DNA of 64,000 nucleotides from Syngnathus acus (lineage: Eukaryota > Chordata > Actinopteri > Syngnathiformes > Syngnathidae): positions 10,008,193-10,072,192 of the forward strand of contig NC_051088.1 of the NCBI RefSeq assembly GCF_901709675.1, written 5' to 3'. Below, in pieces: positions 1 to 12,000 of the stretch (position 1 is the first letter of the stretch; each line of letters opens with the position of its first letter). The position numbers were made by a program, and so were the translations under genes. Under the pieces are notes generated by a model. It saw only the letters and a list, made by a program, of their open reading frames with translations, ran no database searches and was not told the origin of the DNA.

Positions 1-3000
1 CTGCAACTTGCTTTTTGACCTTGGCCTCAAACAGCTCAGCGCCCCTGGGGAGGTAAAGAGGGACATTTTGGAAGAAGAAAAGTGATCATATATTCAATAG
101 GGATGTTAGTCTGATTCTGATTCTACAGACCTGGAGGCCAATATCTTGGCAGACTTGAGGTCAGCCACCACGTAGAGGAAGTAGTAGCTCAGGAAGACCC
201 TCCTCTGTGCTAAAAGGACAGTGAAACAGATTGCATCCCACACGATGCCGGCCTCACCCTCAGGCAGCTCACACTCGTCATCTGGTTCAGCTAAAAACAC
301 AAAAAGAATATTTTTGTAATACTATTATTAGATATCCATTCGTTCATTTTCTATACTACTGGTTAGGGTTGCGTGTGACCTGCAACATATACCAACTAAC
401 TTGCATGAAGCTGGGCACATAAGTCGTTCGCCGGGCAGGGCATACAATTTAGTCTTGAATTAACCTAAAGTTATTTTTTGTATCAAAATTACAGAAGGAT
501 GTTTTGATGGTTTTATTGTTCTAGGGGTAAAGGGTTTTAGATTTAAGAATATTGTGATAAAAAAAGAGACAGACAAAGTTATTACATAGATCACGGTCAA
601 TCAGTGGCAAGACTCACGGACATCGTAGCCTTTGATGGTGCAGAACATGCTAAAGGCCTGAATTAACCAGCAGCCGTTCTTCAACAGGCTACCCAAGTAG
701 GCACAGGAACCCAGCTGAAGAGAGAAATGAAAGAAACCATGACACGGTACATCTAAAAATGCAATGATACGGACACAAATATTGAGACCATAAGGGTTGG
801 ACGAAGCCACCAAGTTAGCCTGTAATTATTTATCAAATCAAGACATTTTGGCCAATTGTATGCTTGCAACATTGAGGGAATAGTTTGGGGAAGGTATCTC
901 ATCTCTTTGCAGTGCACAAAGGAAGGTCCATAAAAGCAGACTTGGATGACAGCTCAGTGGCCTAGTGGTAGAGTGTCCGCCCTGAGACTGGAAGGTTGTG
1001 GGTTCAAACCCCGGCCGGGTCATACCAAAGACTATAAAAATGGGACCCATTGCCTCCCTGCTTGGCACTCAGCATTAAGGGTTGGAATTGGGGGGTTAGA
1101 TCACCAACTGATTCCCGAGCGCGGCACCGCTGCTGCTCACTGCTCCCCTCTCCCCCAGGGGATGGATTAAAATCACATGGGGATGGGTTAAATGCAGAGG
1201 ACAAATTTCACCACACCCAGGTGTGTGTGTGACGATCATTCGGACTTTAATCTTAATCTTAATTTGTGTGGACTAATAAGCCCTTCTGTTTATGTTCTGG
1301 CCTCAAAAATGTTCTTCCAGGTGTTTATGCCAAGGAAGTACTATATTTAGGTGAATTAGGTGCTGATCCAAATGAGGATTGCTTGGCCATCGGAGTAGGA
1401 ATGGGTTCTTCTGTGAGCCATCATTCCTCCTTCTTTTGCTGGTACAACCAACCAGTTGTGTTTAGAGCAGTGCTATTTGTTGTTTAATTAACATACCAGT
1501 AATGTCTGACAAGGTTAGTGGACTCACAGAGAGAAGGTTCTTCATGGCGATCACAAAGCAGGTGTAGCCAATGAGCCAGTCCCAGAAGCGAAGGATGTAT
1601 TTGACGGGCTGCATCAGCACACTGCTTCCGAACAACATGAAGTAGAAGCAGGCCACCAAGTAGCCCATACAGAAGATGTTGATGCGAGTGGTGCCCGTGA
1701 TGAAGATGAGGCAAAGCACCAGCCAAAAAAAGTAGCTGAACACAAACACCTTCACCATGTCAAGGTAAGACCTGGGGACAGAGCGCAATTGGTTTTGGGA
1801 TACAGTTGATGAGCGGTGAGATCACGCTACAAGTTGTCATTAAAACAAAAGGACTAACACATTGGTGTCACAAATTGTGACCAGTCCTATAGGGAGGATT
1901 ACAAAAGTTGACCAGACAGCACTGTTTAGGACTCTTGTCAAACTAGGACTTATTGTGTGTGGCAGATAGCAAAAAAAATGCACATTTAACAAAGAGAGGA
2001 TAAAAAATGTGATTACTAGGGGAATTTGTGGCAACCATGGGAATAAGTGGGGCTTAACTTGAGTGAACGACTATTCTTTCCCCAATTATTTTCCCAGCAC
2101 GGTGCTACTCATTGCAGTTATTCCAGACCTGCAGTGAAGGAAGTTGTCCACAGGTATGAACTGGTTGCAGGAGCTGGGGTCGAGACTGCGGCTGATTTCC
2201 ACGTTGTCTCCAGCGAGCAGTCGCACTGCTGCCCGGTTCTCCTCCTCAAACACCTGCCACTGCAAGGAGGAGCACAGCAGCAAGAGGTGGTCATCTACAA
2301 AAAAGAACAAGAGAGAGAGAGAGAGATGGGAAGTGTGCTATAATACACAAAAGCTTACAATTTGGTCAAAATACTCACAGAATATGAATAAGGGATTGGG
2401 ACTCATGGCGAAATCAGGCATATAAAACCATTTGATGACATTGGAGGTCAGAGGTTGAAGTGCAGTCCGCCAGGGGTAATCTAAAAGGCAATACAAGGAA
2501 AAACGACAACAATCAAAATTCACTGATGTGCCTCACTTCAAAAACTATTTTATCTGTGCAATTTCGTGCGTTAGCTTTTGTTAAGAAACAAGCCATACCA
2601 ACACACAGAGCAGGAGGGATGCCGATGCAGAGTAAGTACTGCAGTACAATGAGTCCAGCGGTGAAACAGCAATATTTAGGCCACACCTCCCCGATTGCCT
2701 TCCTGCGGCGCCGTGACACGACCGCCATCAAAGCGCAGGAGTGCAGCAAGGCGTAGAAATCCATCCGCTGACCAATCACATTAACTGCCACAATCAAACT
2801 CATCTAAAAGAGGACGGTTTATGAAAGATGAAGATGTGAAGGGGCCACTTTAAAATGACAGATACTTGTCGGCCGACTGTAAATTCACCTCAAGGCCAAA
2901 TTTGTAGAAGAAAAAGTTGACAAAGTACTTCATGCAGGGCCGGATGCCGTGATCCAGGTGCTGCCTGGTGATCCCGTGGAAGAGGATACTGAAGGGTGGC

Positions 3001-6000
3001 GGTTTGAGGTTGTTATGGAGACGGAAATAGCGCTGGTGTCGATGGACAGTCGCTTCGAACACCAGCAGACCCAACACCATAAGATGATTCTATCACACAC
3101 ACAGGATGATGACACAATGATGTCACAAATGAACAGTATGTAGCTACACTGTATGTTAATGTTATTGTAGCACATGTAATGATACCCTGAGGCAGGGAAG
3201 GATTCTTCCTTCACACTTGAGCAAGGCGCCACACCAGTAGATGGGATCTACGGGCTCCTTGTAGAGGATGGACCTCTTCAGCAGCTCCAGCATGTTTCCC
3301 TTCATTTCTACATCCAGGCTGGAGGAGTTGGACGAGACCATATTCTGAGATACAAACACATTGGTAAGTTAGAAAAGTTAACTGCTCTTTCTTGAAAACA
3401 AAATGGTAGACAAATAATTTAAAGGTGGCCGGTCCGTTCAGTAAAGCTTTGAGCTCATGTATCCTATTGATTCACTTATTTTTGATTGAAATATTTTTTT
3501 TATTTTTAGCCTTTAACAAGGAAAACATTGCTTATTGTAGTTTATTTTAACGTCTGTTAGCCAGAGCCTTAGCTAATTTAGAATTTATTAAATTTTTATT
3601 AATAGAAAGGGTTTGAACTAATTCATTTATTTTGCCTGATATTTTCAGTACAGCTTTTTGCCTTGTGTTGAATTAACTTCACGTATAAATGATATTCTAC
3701 AGTAGAAATTGAATAAATAATGCTTTACTTGATTTAATTAAATGTGTCAATTATTCAAAGCAGTGTGGCATCACCCACAAGTAGCAGGCAGAAGCACTTA
3801 CTGCTGTGCAATTAGAGGAGTAATCGAGGGGTTTGATGACCTTCAACTGATAAAACATCTTGCACACCACCATGACGCAGGCCCACACGGCGGACACGCT
3901 GGATGCCGTCGGCCGTAACCGTTGAAACGGGATCGCAAAGACCCATAGCACCAGGAAGAGCAAGTTCGTGAGAGAAACCTGGTCAAGCAGAACAGTGGAA
4001 ACAGATCACAAGCAGAAAACATTAACACCTGTTAATTCCGGTCTTTTAACCTCTTTCAAGGACACCCAGATGATGCCAGATGACACTATTTTGAAGCCAT
4101 GGAGCTCCATTAGTCTCCAGGTGAGCTCCTGAAATTTCTGGAGGCCTAAAAGAGCCTGAATGAGCAGCAGGCTGGCCCGGTCCACAATCACAACCCACTT
4201 GTCCTCATAACTGCTGGCTTGGTCAGATTCCAAACCTGAGAGGCAGACATGCACCGTGTGCCAAATATAAATATTTTCTTGCTCATATAAATAACCATAT
4301 GATACATAATCGATTATCTGCCCAACTTAATATGGATCTTGCAAAAGAACCACAGGCAAATGGCGTTACCTTCTCCCTTCGTCTCCTCCTGGCCCTCCTC
4401 GTCAACTCTTTCTGAGCTCATCTGCAGTTCCATGATGTCCAAAGTCTCCTGACTTTTCCCACTGCTTATGTTCTCCTTTACAAGTCTGCAAGAAAAACAA
4501 GTTCCAAAATAAAATGATAGTTTGGAACGCAGCAACAATTCTGAGGAAAAATATGCCTTTAAAACGGCACAAAAGCTTTTGTGAGACTTCATTGAACAAT
4601 GGAGGAACAAGTGTTTTACTTTTTGGCATTTCTCAGTTTCAGATTTCTTACGCCTACCTTTTCCGCAGTTTTTCGATGTTTTCTTTAATACTGGAAATAA
4701 GAGTGAGAGAGGTGGGGGGGTGGCAGACAGACGGAGAAAGATTATAGTAACTGCTGTCTGTTACCATCTTCTTCTTTACTATACATTTTTAAAACCAAAC
4801 TGGTATCAATTTGTTTTCAATACATCATCTCTTTTGAACTTAAAACATGCAAGGAGGGACGAAGACTTACATGTCAGAAATCATGTCGACTGAACTTCTG
4901 AGTTGTTCTTCTCTAAATGAAGAATAGATGAAGAAAAAAACACAATGGTTATTTAAATGACTTTTTTAAACTTACTTGGTGCCCCTAAAGCGAGTGCGGG
5001 ATCTGAGAGTTGTTTGCTGTTCTTCTGATGTTTTGCTTAAATGGGATCAGCAACTTTTCAACAATCAAAAAGTATCATCTGTGATTTGTTTTTTTCTTGG
5101 TCTCAATGCACCATGAAGCAAGTAATTAGAGTATGAGCCTATTTTTGTTGAGCACAGATTCACAAGCATTGTGCCAGAAATGATCCACTTATTTGGTAAA
5201 AAAAAAAAAAGAAAAAAAGGGATTCATGTGTCTTTGTTTGATCAGGTATGAACATGAATCCATTTCCACTAGCTGACAGGAGGTACTTAATCTGTGCATC
5301 CACTTTTGGAGAGAGTATAAATCAAGAATTGTCTTCCCTCTCACCTGGGAACTTGCCTGACGGGAACATTGTCGATGTCACTGAGTGTCAGGAAGTCGGA
5401 GTTGAAGTAATGCAGCTGGAGAATACAAGCCAATAGGAAGGCCGCAGGTAGGAGAATACGGGCAAAAAGCTCCACGGTGTCATAGCGTTCCAAACCCAGA
5501 TCTCGAAGACTAATCGAAGATGCAAGGTGAAATTCAAATTCAAAATCTGCGTGTCATTAATTGCTACTTACCCATCCTCGGACATGCCCATGATCTGTCG
5601 GAAAAGTGCGGACACACTTCGGAACTGGTACATGTAGACTGCGATCAACACCAGCATGGAGTAGCCGACCACCACCGCCCAGAACATCTTCAGGAATCGA
5701 CGCCACAGGTCAAAACGAACCTAAGTTATAGAAATGTGGCATGACATCATCTCCATCAATATTTAGAGGTTACCTTTTGTTTCTTTTCATTTCCATCCTG
5801 ACAGCTTTTTCAACAACTATTTACTTTTTCATAGCAGGCTTGTGAATTAATTTTTCAAAGATTGTCAACAAATCAATAATGGCTCATTACCGAACTGATT
5901 ATCTATCAAGGAATTCTCGTCTCTACTCCTGAATGTAAATAGACCACAGGGTTGCTGACGATGTCCAAATAAGAGAATTAATGGTGTCTTGTAGCCGCCA

Positions 6001-9000
6001 CCTTTACAGCCATTAGGCCTTTGTGTGCTAAGTGTGCAGCATGTTTCTAAAAGGTCAGCAAAAAAACACAAAAAGGGCAAGAAAAAACAGGAAAATAGGA
6101 TTTAAGGCTTGAAATCAATACAGAGGGCCACTTTGAGTATGTTGGTGCCTTGCCTGAGTTAAGATACCTTAGAAGACCTGAAAAGCTGAGACCTTCTAAA
6201 TATTATTCAGATATGAGGAAAAAAAAGAGCTGTATCATAATGTTGGTATTTATAAAAAAAAAACTGTACTAGCAATGGTTGTAGCTTGTATCGGCCATGT
6301 CTAATATTGAACCAGAGCAACTAGATCACAGACCTGGTACAGGACGACGAAGGATAGGAAGAGAACAATGTATAGAATCTTGTAGACAACCACCTGAGCA
6401 AGTGATACAAAGTCACGATTAGATACGGATACATTTATGCAAAAATTGCCAAACATTGTTGAAACATTGCGACTGTTTATCGGTGCATGTGTACCGTTCC
6501 AGAGAAGCTGACCACAAAGAACATGGAACAGCAGAAGAGGATCCAGTATTTGACCAGAAACCCTTTCACTCCTGAGATCAGCATGGCTGCAACAGGTGAC
6601 GGCTGGTTTTCCTCTGCTACAAAAGGGAGAAGCAAAAGTTAAGTTAGTTTAAGTGATATCAAATCCCTGTGACAAAGCAAGAGAATTGAATTACGCTGAA
6701 TAGTTTCGATTTCATCGAGCGATCTGGCCTTCAGCCTTTGCTCCTGTCTTTCCTTCAGCTGCTGACGAAACATCAACCAGAAGCTGAAGCTGTAGAAAAC
6801 CTGCATACATAGTAACACAAAACATGCACAGGTTGAATTTTAAACTATCATCATGCGTGACGTCACACAACACGTCAGTAAATCTCAGGAGAATTCATCT
6901 CAGTACACTTCTAAAATAGCAGTGTTTGAATTTTTCTTTGCCACAAAAAAGGTGGACCATACTGGCAGTAAAAAGATAGAGCGAACCAGTGAAAAGGAAA
7001 TTTCTATGCAGGGAAACGTGAGCATTACAATGAATTCAATATCAACTACACAAGCAGATGAATGTGGCCAAGGAGAGGCTACAAAAAAACACAAAGTAAT
7101 AATATTGCTCGGAAAACATTTTGTAGCTTGTTTCTATATGAAAAAGTAAGTAGTTTAACTTTTTTAACGTCACATTTTTTTAATAGTAATAGCGGTTCAC
7201 TAATTATTGCATTTAAATAACAGATACTGTAAATATTGTACAGCTGTTTTGTTCTCATGGAGTATTTATTTGAGTTCGATAGTTCCCTAACCTTTGTAAC
7301 CCAAGTCCCATTATCTTCACCAAACACAGACTTTGCTCTATCTGACCACAGTTGACTTCCCGCGTGTCTGATTTTATCATCCTCTGATTTAATTAAAGAG
7401 GAAATATCCAGTAAGCACAAACCTGGTCAATAGTCTTATCAGGCATAGTCAATCTGTGTTAAGTGTTACAGAAATCTATCTATGATTTTTTTCAAGTAAG
7501 GTATCTGAATGTAGATCATTTTATTTTGTGCAATCAAAAATTGAATTAAAATAAAACAAAATTGAATAAATTCAACAAAAACGTTTTACACTGTATTTTG
7601 TTAACATTGTACTCAGTGTGCTTAACCTGAATGTGCATCCTGACTTTAAGAAAGACGACATGGCCTGAGCCAGAGTTAACATTGTAACTATTCAAAGGGA
7701 AAAAGCAATTCTGAATGATAAGAAGTTTCCAGACCACTAAGACAATTCAAAACCAGGAAAAGATACTTCAAATCAACCACTATCTATGAATGTTTATAAT
7801 TTAGTCCTGATGCAACTTGGGTCTTGGCAAAGACTTACCATCTTCTAAGTGCTACTTGAAACAACAGCTAGTTTGAGATGGTTCTTCTTTTTGTGTATCT
7901 TGCCCGAATGTTACCTTCGGTGCCAAGTGGATGCAGGGTGCAGGGTGATAACTGTTCAGGTCAAAGTCTTCTATGACAGCCGGTGGAAGACCGGGGTACA
8001 GTTCAGCTCGACTCAGGCGCAACCCGCTGACAAAGCCCAGAACCACGAGGACGGTGCCGTACACGGCCAGGAACGGGGCGGACATCATGGCATACCGCCG
8101 TCGGTCTCGCATCATCCAGATGATACAGGACCAAACCAGCAGAGCAAAGGTCAGCCAGTTGGTGTAGGTGATACTCCACACCTTCGGAGCAGACAGGATG
8201 TATGGTACACAAGTACTGCTTGAGTTTATTTATAGAGGGCATTTTTAATAGAAGTGCAGCACTACATTTTAGATTAATCGTTCAGACCTATTTGATTATT
8301 TTGAGGCTAAAATCCAAATCATAATTAAAAGTTTGATGAATCGTTCAGCCCTATTTGATTATTTTCAAATCAGACACTATTGTTCCATAGGCATTTTAAA
8401 GAACATTTTTGTCTGGTGAGCTTTCTAATTGCTCAAGATTGTTTCATTTTAATCATTTCGTTTTGGTCTTGGGAGGTGGGAGTAGAAAGTATCGTTCAAT
8501 ATTGTTTAAATAAAGCATTTAGCCTCTTTGTGTACATTCCTAAGCAGTGAGCACTAATGACATAATTAGAACACTAATATCCGTGTTGGATTTACTCCTT
8601 TGGACATTTGGGAGCACTCAAGATTCATCCACTCAATTACAAATCTATTTATAATTCATGGTTGGTCAATGCCGTCTTACCATCATGATGATGAGGGCGC
8701 TGACGTAGCTGTGTTTTTGGACCAGTCTACCTAAGATGACCAGACCACTCGGGCCTGCCTCAGGAGGAGATGTCTCTGTCAGACTTGCCAAGGACCGCCC
8801 AGTCCTCTCCATTTCACCTTGGCTCTCTGTGCCAAACAGAAGGAAAGGACAGAGCAGTAAATGACATGTGTAGGTATTTTTAACATTCAGTACGGCAATG
8901 AAAAAAAGCAATGACAACATCTTTTGATATATTTGCTTATGTGTACCGTGCGTTGGCGAATTGATGCCTTCATAGTGTGGGAGAGGGTAACAGTTGGTAT

Positions 9001-12000
9001 AACCGGCACCCCCCAGCAGGCTTCCTTGGTCCTCTCCGTAGACATCTTGCCATGTATTTTCCTTCATTAAGATCATTGGCTTTGGAAAGAGAACACACAT
9101 TGGTGGAAATTAGGACTATGAAAGTATTGTTTGCGCCATCAAGAGAATTCCAAATTCACCTCATTAGGTAGATATGTTTCCTCATCTGTGCTGCTCAAAA
9201 GCTGAAATAAGGGAACACATTTTCCTGGTCAATTCTTTGAAATGTTACTACATTCCAGTAATTGTTTTTGTGTGTTTTTTTGTGTACCGTAATTTTCGGA
9301 CTATAAGTCGCACCGGAGTATAAGTCGCACCAGCCATAAAATGCCCAAAAAAGTGAAAAAAAACATATATATGTATATAAGTCGCTCCTGAGTATAAGTC
9401 GCCCCCCCACCCAAACTATGAAAAAAAACGCGACTTATAGTCCGAAAATTACGGTAAATTGTGCCAAAGAAACGAATCCATAGCAAATCACTTTTGCTAA
9501 ACGTATTTAAAAACAAAACAGCTACTCCACTTGTAATGCTAAGCAAATATACTGTTAACTTTACCCAGTCATATCAAATCAAAATCCATGATTTAAAGTA
9601 ACTAAATCAGGAACAAACACATGATATACAGATTGTTTACATCATGCTTATCTCCTGAGATGTACACAACTCTGGAAAAGCTTGGCGGAGCATCTGAAGA
9701 GTAGAGTAGACTCTCATCACCATCAGCATTACCCTAAAAAAAGTAAACAGAAGTGTTAATGATATAGCCTTTATGTAACCCAACTCCTGACCAAAGTCAG
9801 CATGCCACCCCAGCTAACTCATTACCCAAGGAAACTACTACACGGAAGAATACAGTACTGCAATGTCCCATTGTATCAGAAGATGGTGCTGGTGTTAAAA
9901 AAAACTTGACTTCAGGTTCATAGAGTGATTCAAATGAGTTGCATCTTTTACAATCTTACATCTTTTTCTTTTCGTTTTGTCTATAATCCTTCCTCATGTC
10001 ATTTTGTTCCTACTGTCTCCCCCTGCCTATACTGTAAATTCGCTTTTTTACTATAGGCTTGGGTCAAAAATAATTGTGCCCTACAAATTCTGAATTCGAT
10101 TCAGAATGAGAATAGTTTTATTGTCATTGCACCACTGAATGCCACTAAATGGACTAGACACAACCAGTCCAAGAGACAGAAGAGCAATGACCAACAGGGG
10201 GATACAGAATGGGAGTCCGCTGGGTCGCATTTAACAGCTCAGATTTCACTGATCAAAACAAAACAAAACACAAGCGCAGGGAAAAATAAAAGAACCCCGG
10301 ACGGACTAAGCTCCCAGTATGGATTTGGACAATCTGTTATGACGCTCCTAATTTTTTTTCTATAAAGTTCAAGAGTCAACCTGTTTGAAACGTTTACTTT
10401 CCTCAGTCAAGCAGCACCAAAAAATGTCGACCAACCTCCTCTGTGATATGGACCCATTTGTGCAGCAGCGTAACCAGAGTGTAGTACAGCAGCAGCAGAA
10501 CAAAAGGGTTGATGAAGTCAGGCCAGCTAACGTTGGGCTGCAGACCGAGCATATACGGGTCAGAACTGTTGGTTCGAATCACCCCTGTCATCCCAAACAT
10601 CCTGAGACGTGGACACATATCCAAAAGCATAAATAAGACACAACACTGAAATCTGGAATTAAATGTCTTCTCTGTAGCCAATGAATAGCGGGATACCTTG
10701 CATAGATATCCTCAGGCGGCACCAACTGCTGGGACAGGGGCAGCTGGTAAACATAGAGCGCGAGAAGGTGCCCTCCACTGAAAATGGTCATCATCACACA
10801 TAGGGAGCTGAAGAGAAGCAGACTGATGGATCGGCCAATCACCCACCACCACACGAGTCCGAGGAACGTCCCAAAATATACACCAGAGGTGAGGGACGGA
10901 AGAGTGATACCTGGGCATACGTATACACACACAGTATGAAAACAAACCCATAACATTTAACCGCTTTAGCTTTATGGACAAATGTATTGGGACACGTCTT
11001 TTAATCAATTAATCCATCATTTAGGGTTGAGGTCCCTTGAATATGATTTACTATGTGTATTTTGGCCCATTATTTTTCAGTTTATTTGTTGTCGTTTTTT
11101 TATCTTTTTTTTTTTACCTCCCACACAGAGCGCAGAAGGAAATTAGCTAAAGAGTTATAATCCGGCACAAACTCTGACTCCTGATCTTAATGACAAATAC
11201 ACTTGATCTTAGAGATTTGAGACAATAGCATGCTTTCAATATTAATGGAAAAGGTGTGTGCAAGGCCATTTTCCTTTTTGGCAAGTAGCAAGATCCATAA
11301 AGAAATTTGAGAGCCCTGACTTCATTGCCATCAAACAACTTTGGGAAGAAAATTCTGCTTTAGCGATTTTAAAATGACCATATGCAGTCCAACTACTGGT
11401 ATAACATCGCTTATCCTCTTTTCGAAAGTTGGATCCTCATGCAAGTTGGATCCTATCCTAGCTGACTTTGGGCGAGAGGCCGCGTAGAACCTGAACCGAT
11501 TGCCAGTCAAATCCAGGGCACATAAAGACACAGATAGACATTTTAGGACAAATAATGAAGTTACGTTTGTTTTTCTTTTTTTACTTTGCTGTGAGAAAAC
11601 ATGTTTTGCCATTGTGACAAAAACCTGCTGCACATTACCTGCCAGTCCCAGTAGCAAAGTGACAACCACTTTTCCTGCAGTGTTCATGATAGCAGACAAC
11701 AGCAGCCTAAAGCCAGCAGCAAAGATCAGCAGCTTCTGAACAAATTGAGGTGGAACGGACTCAACCGGCACGGTACTCTCGTCCGAGCTGTCGGAGCTTT
11801 CGCTGCCTCCATCGGACTCTGTGTCGGAGGTCTCCGGGTCCTGCCAAACCCAAAACAAGCTGAGTCACATCCCTGTTGATTCCTGACGCATCTTCCCGAC
11901 TCCTTACCTCAGAGTCAGAGGGTGGGATCCCATTTTCATGAAGGTTGACCTGAGGCGCAGCTCGTAGTAGCTTTTTGCAAAGTCTTTGTATGAAGAGAGT

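Noticed and set aside
946-1020. tRNA-like A and B boxes suggesting a functional tRNA gene
   Set aside because: The sequence continues into a typical SINE body and tail, and the anticodon and acceptor stems do not pair. It is a SINE head.
5021-5027. Piezo exon acceptor at 'acatcag' (exon 4976-5024)
   Set aside because: It breaks the reading frame with an in-frame stop; the acceptor 11 bp upstream (tttaag) restores phase 2 and an open frame.
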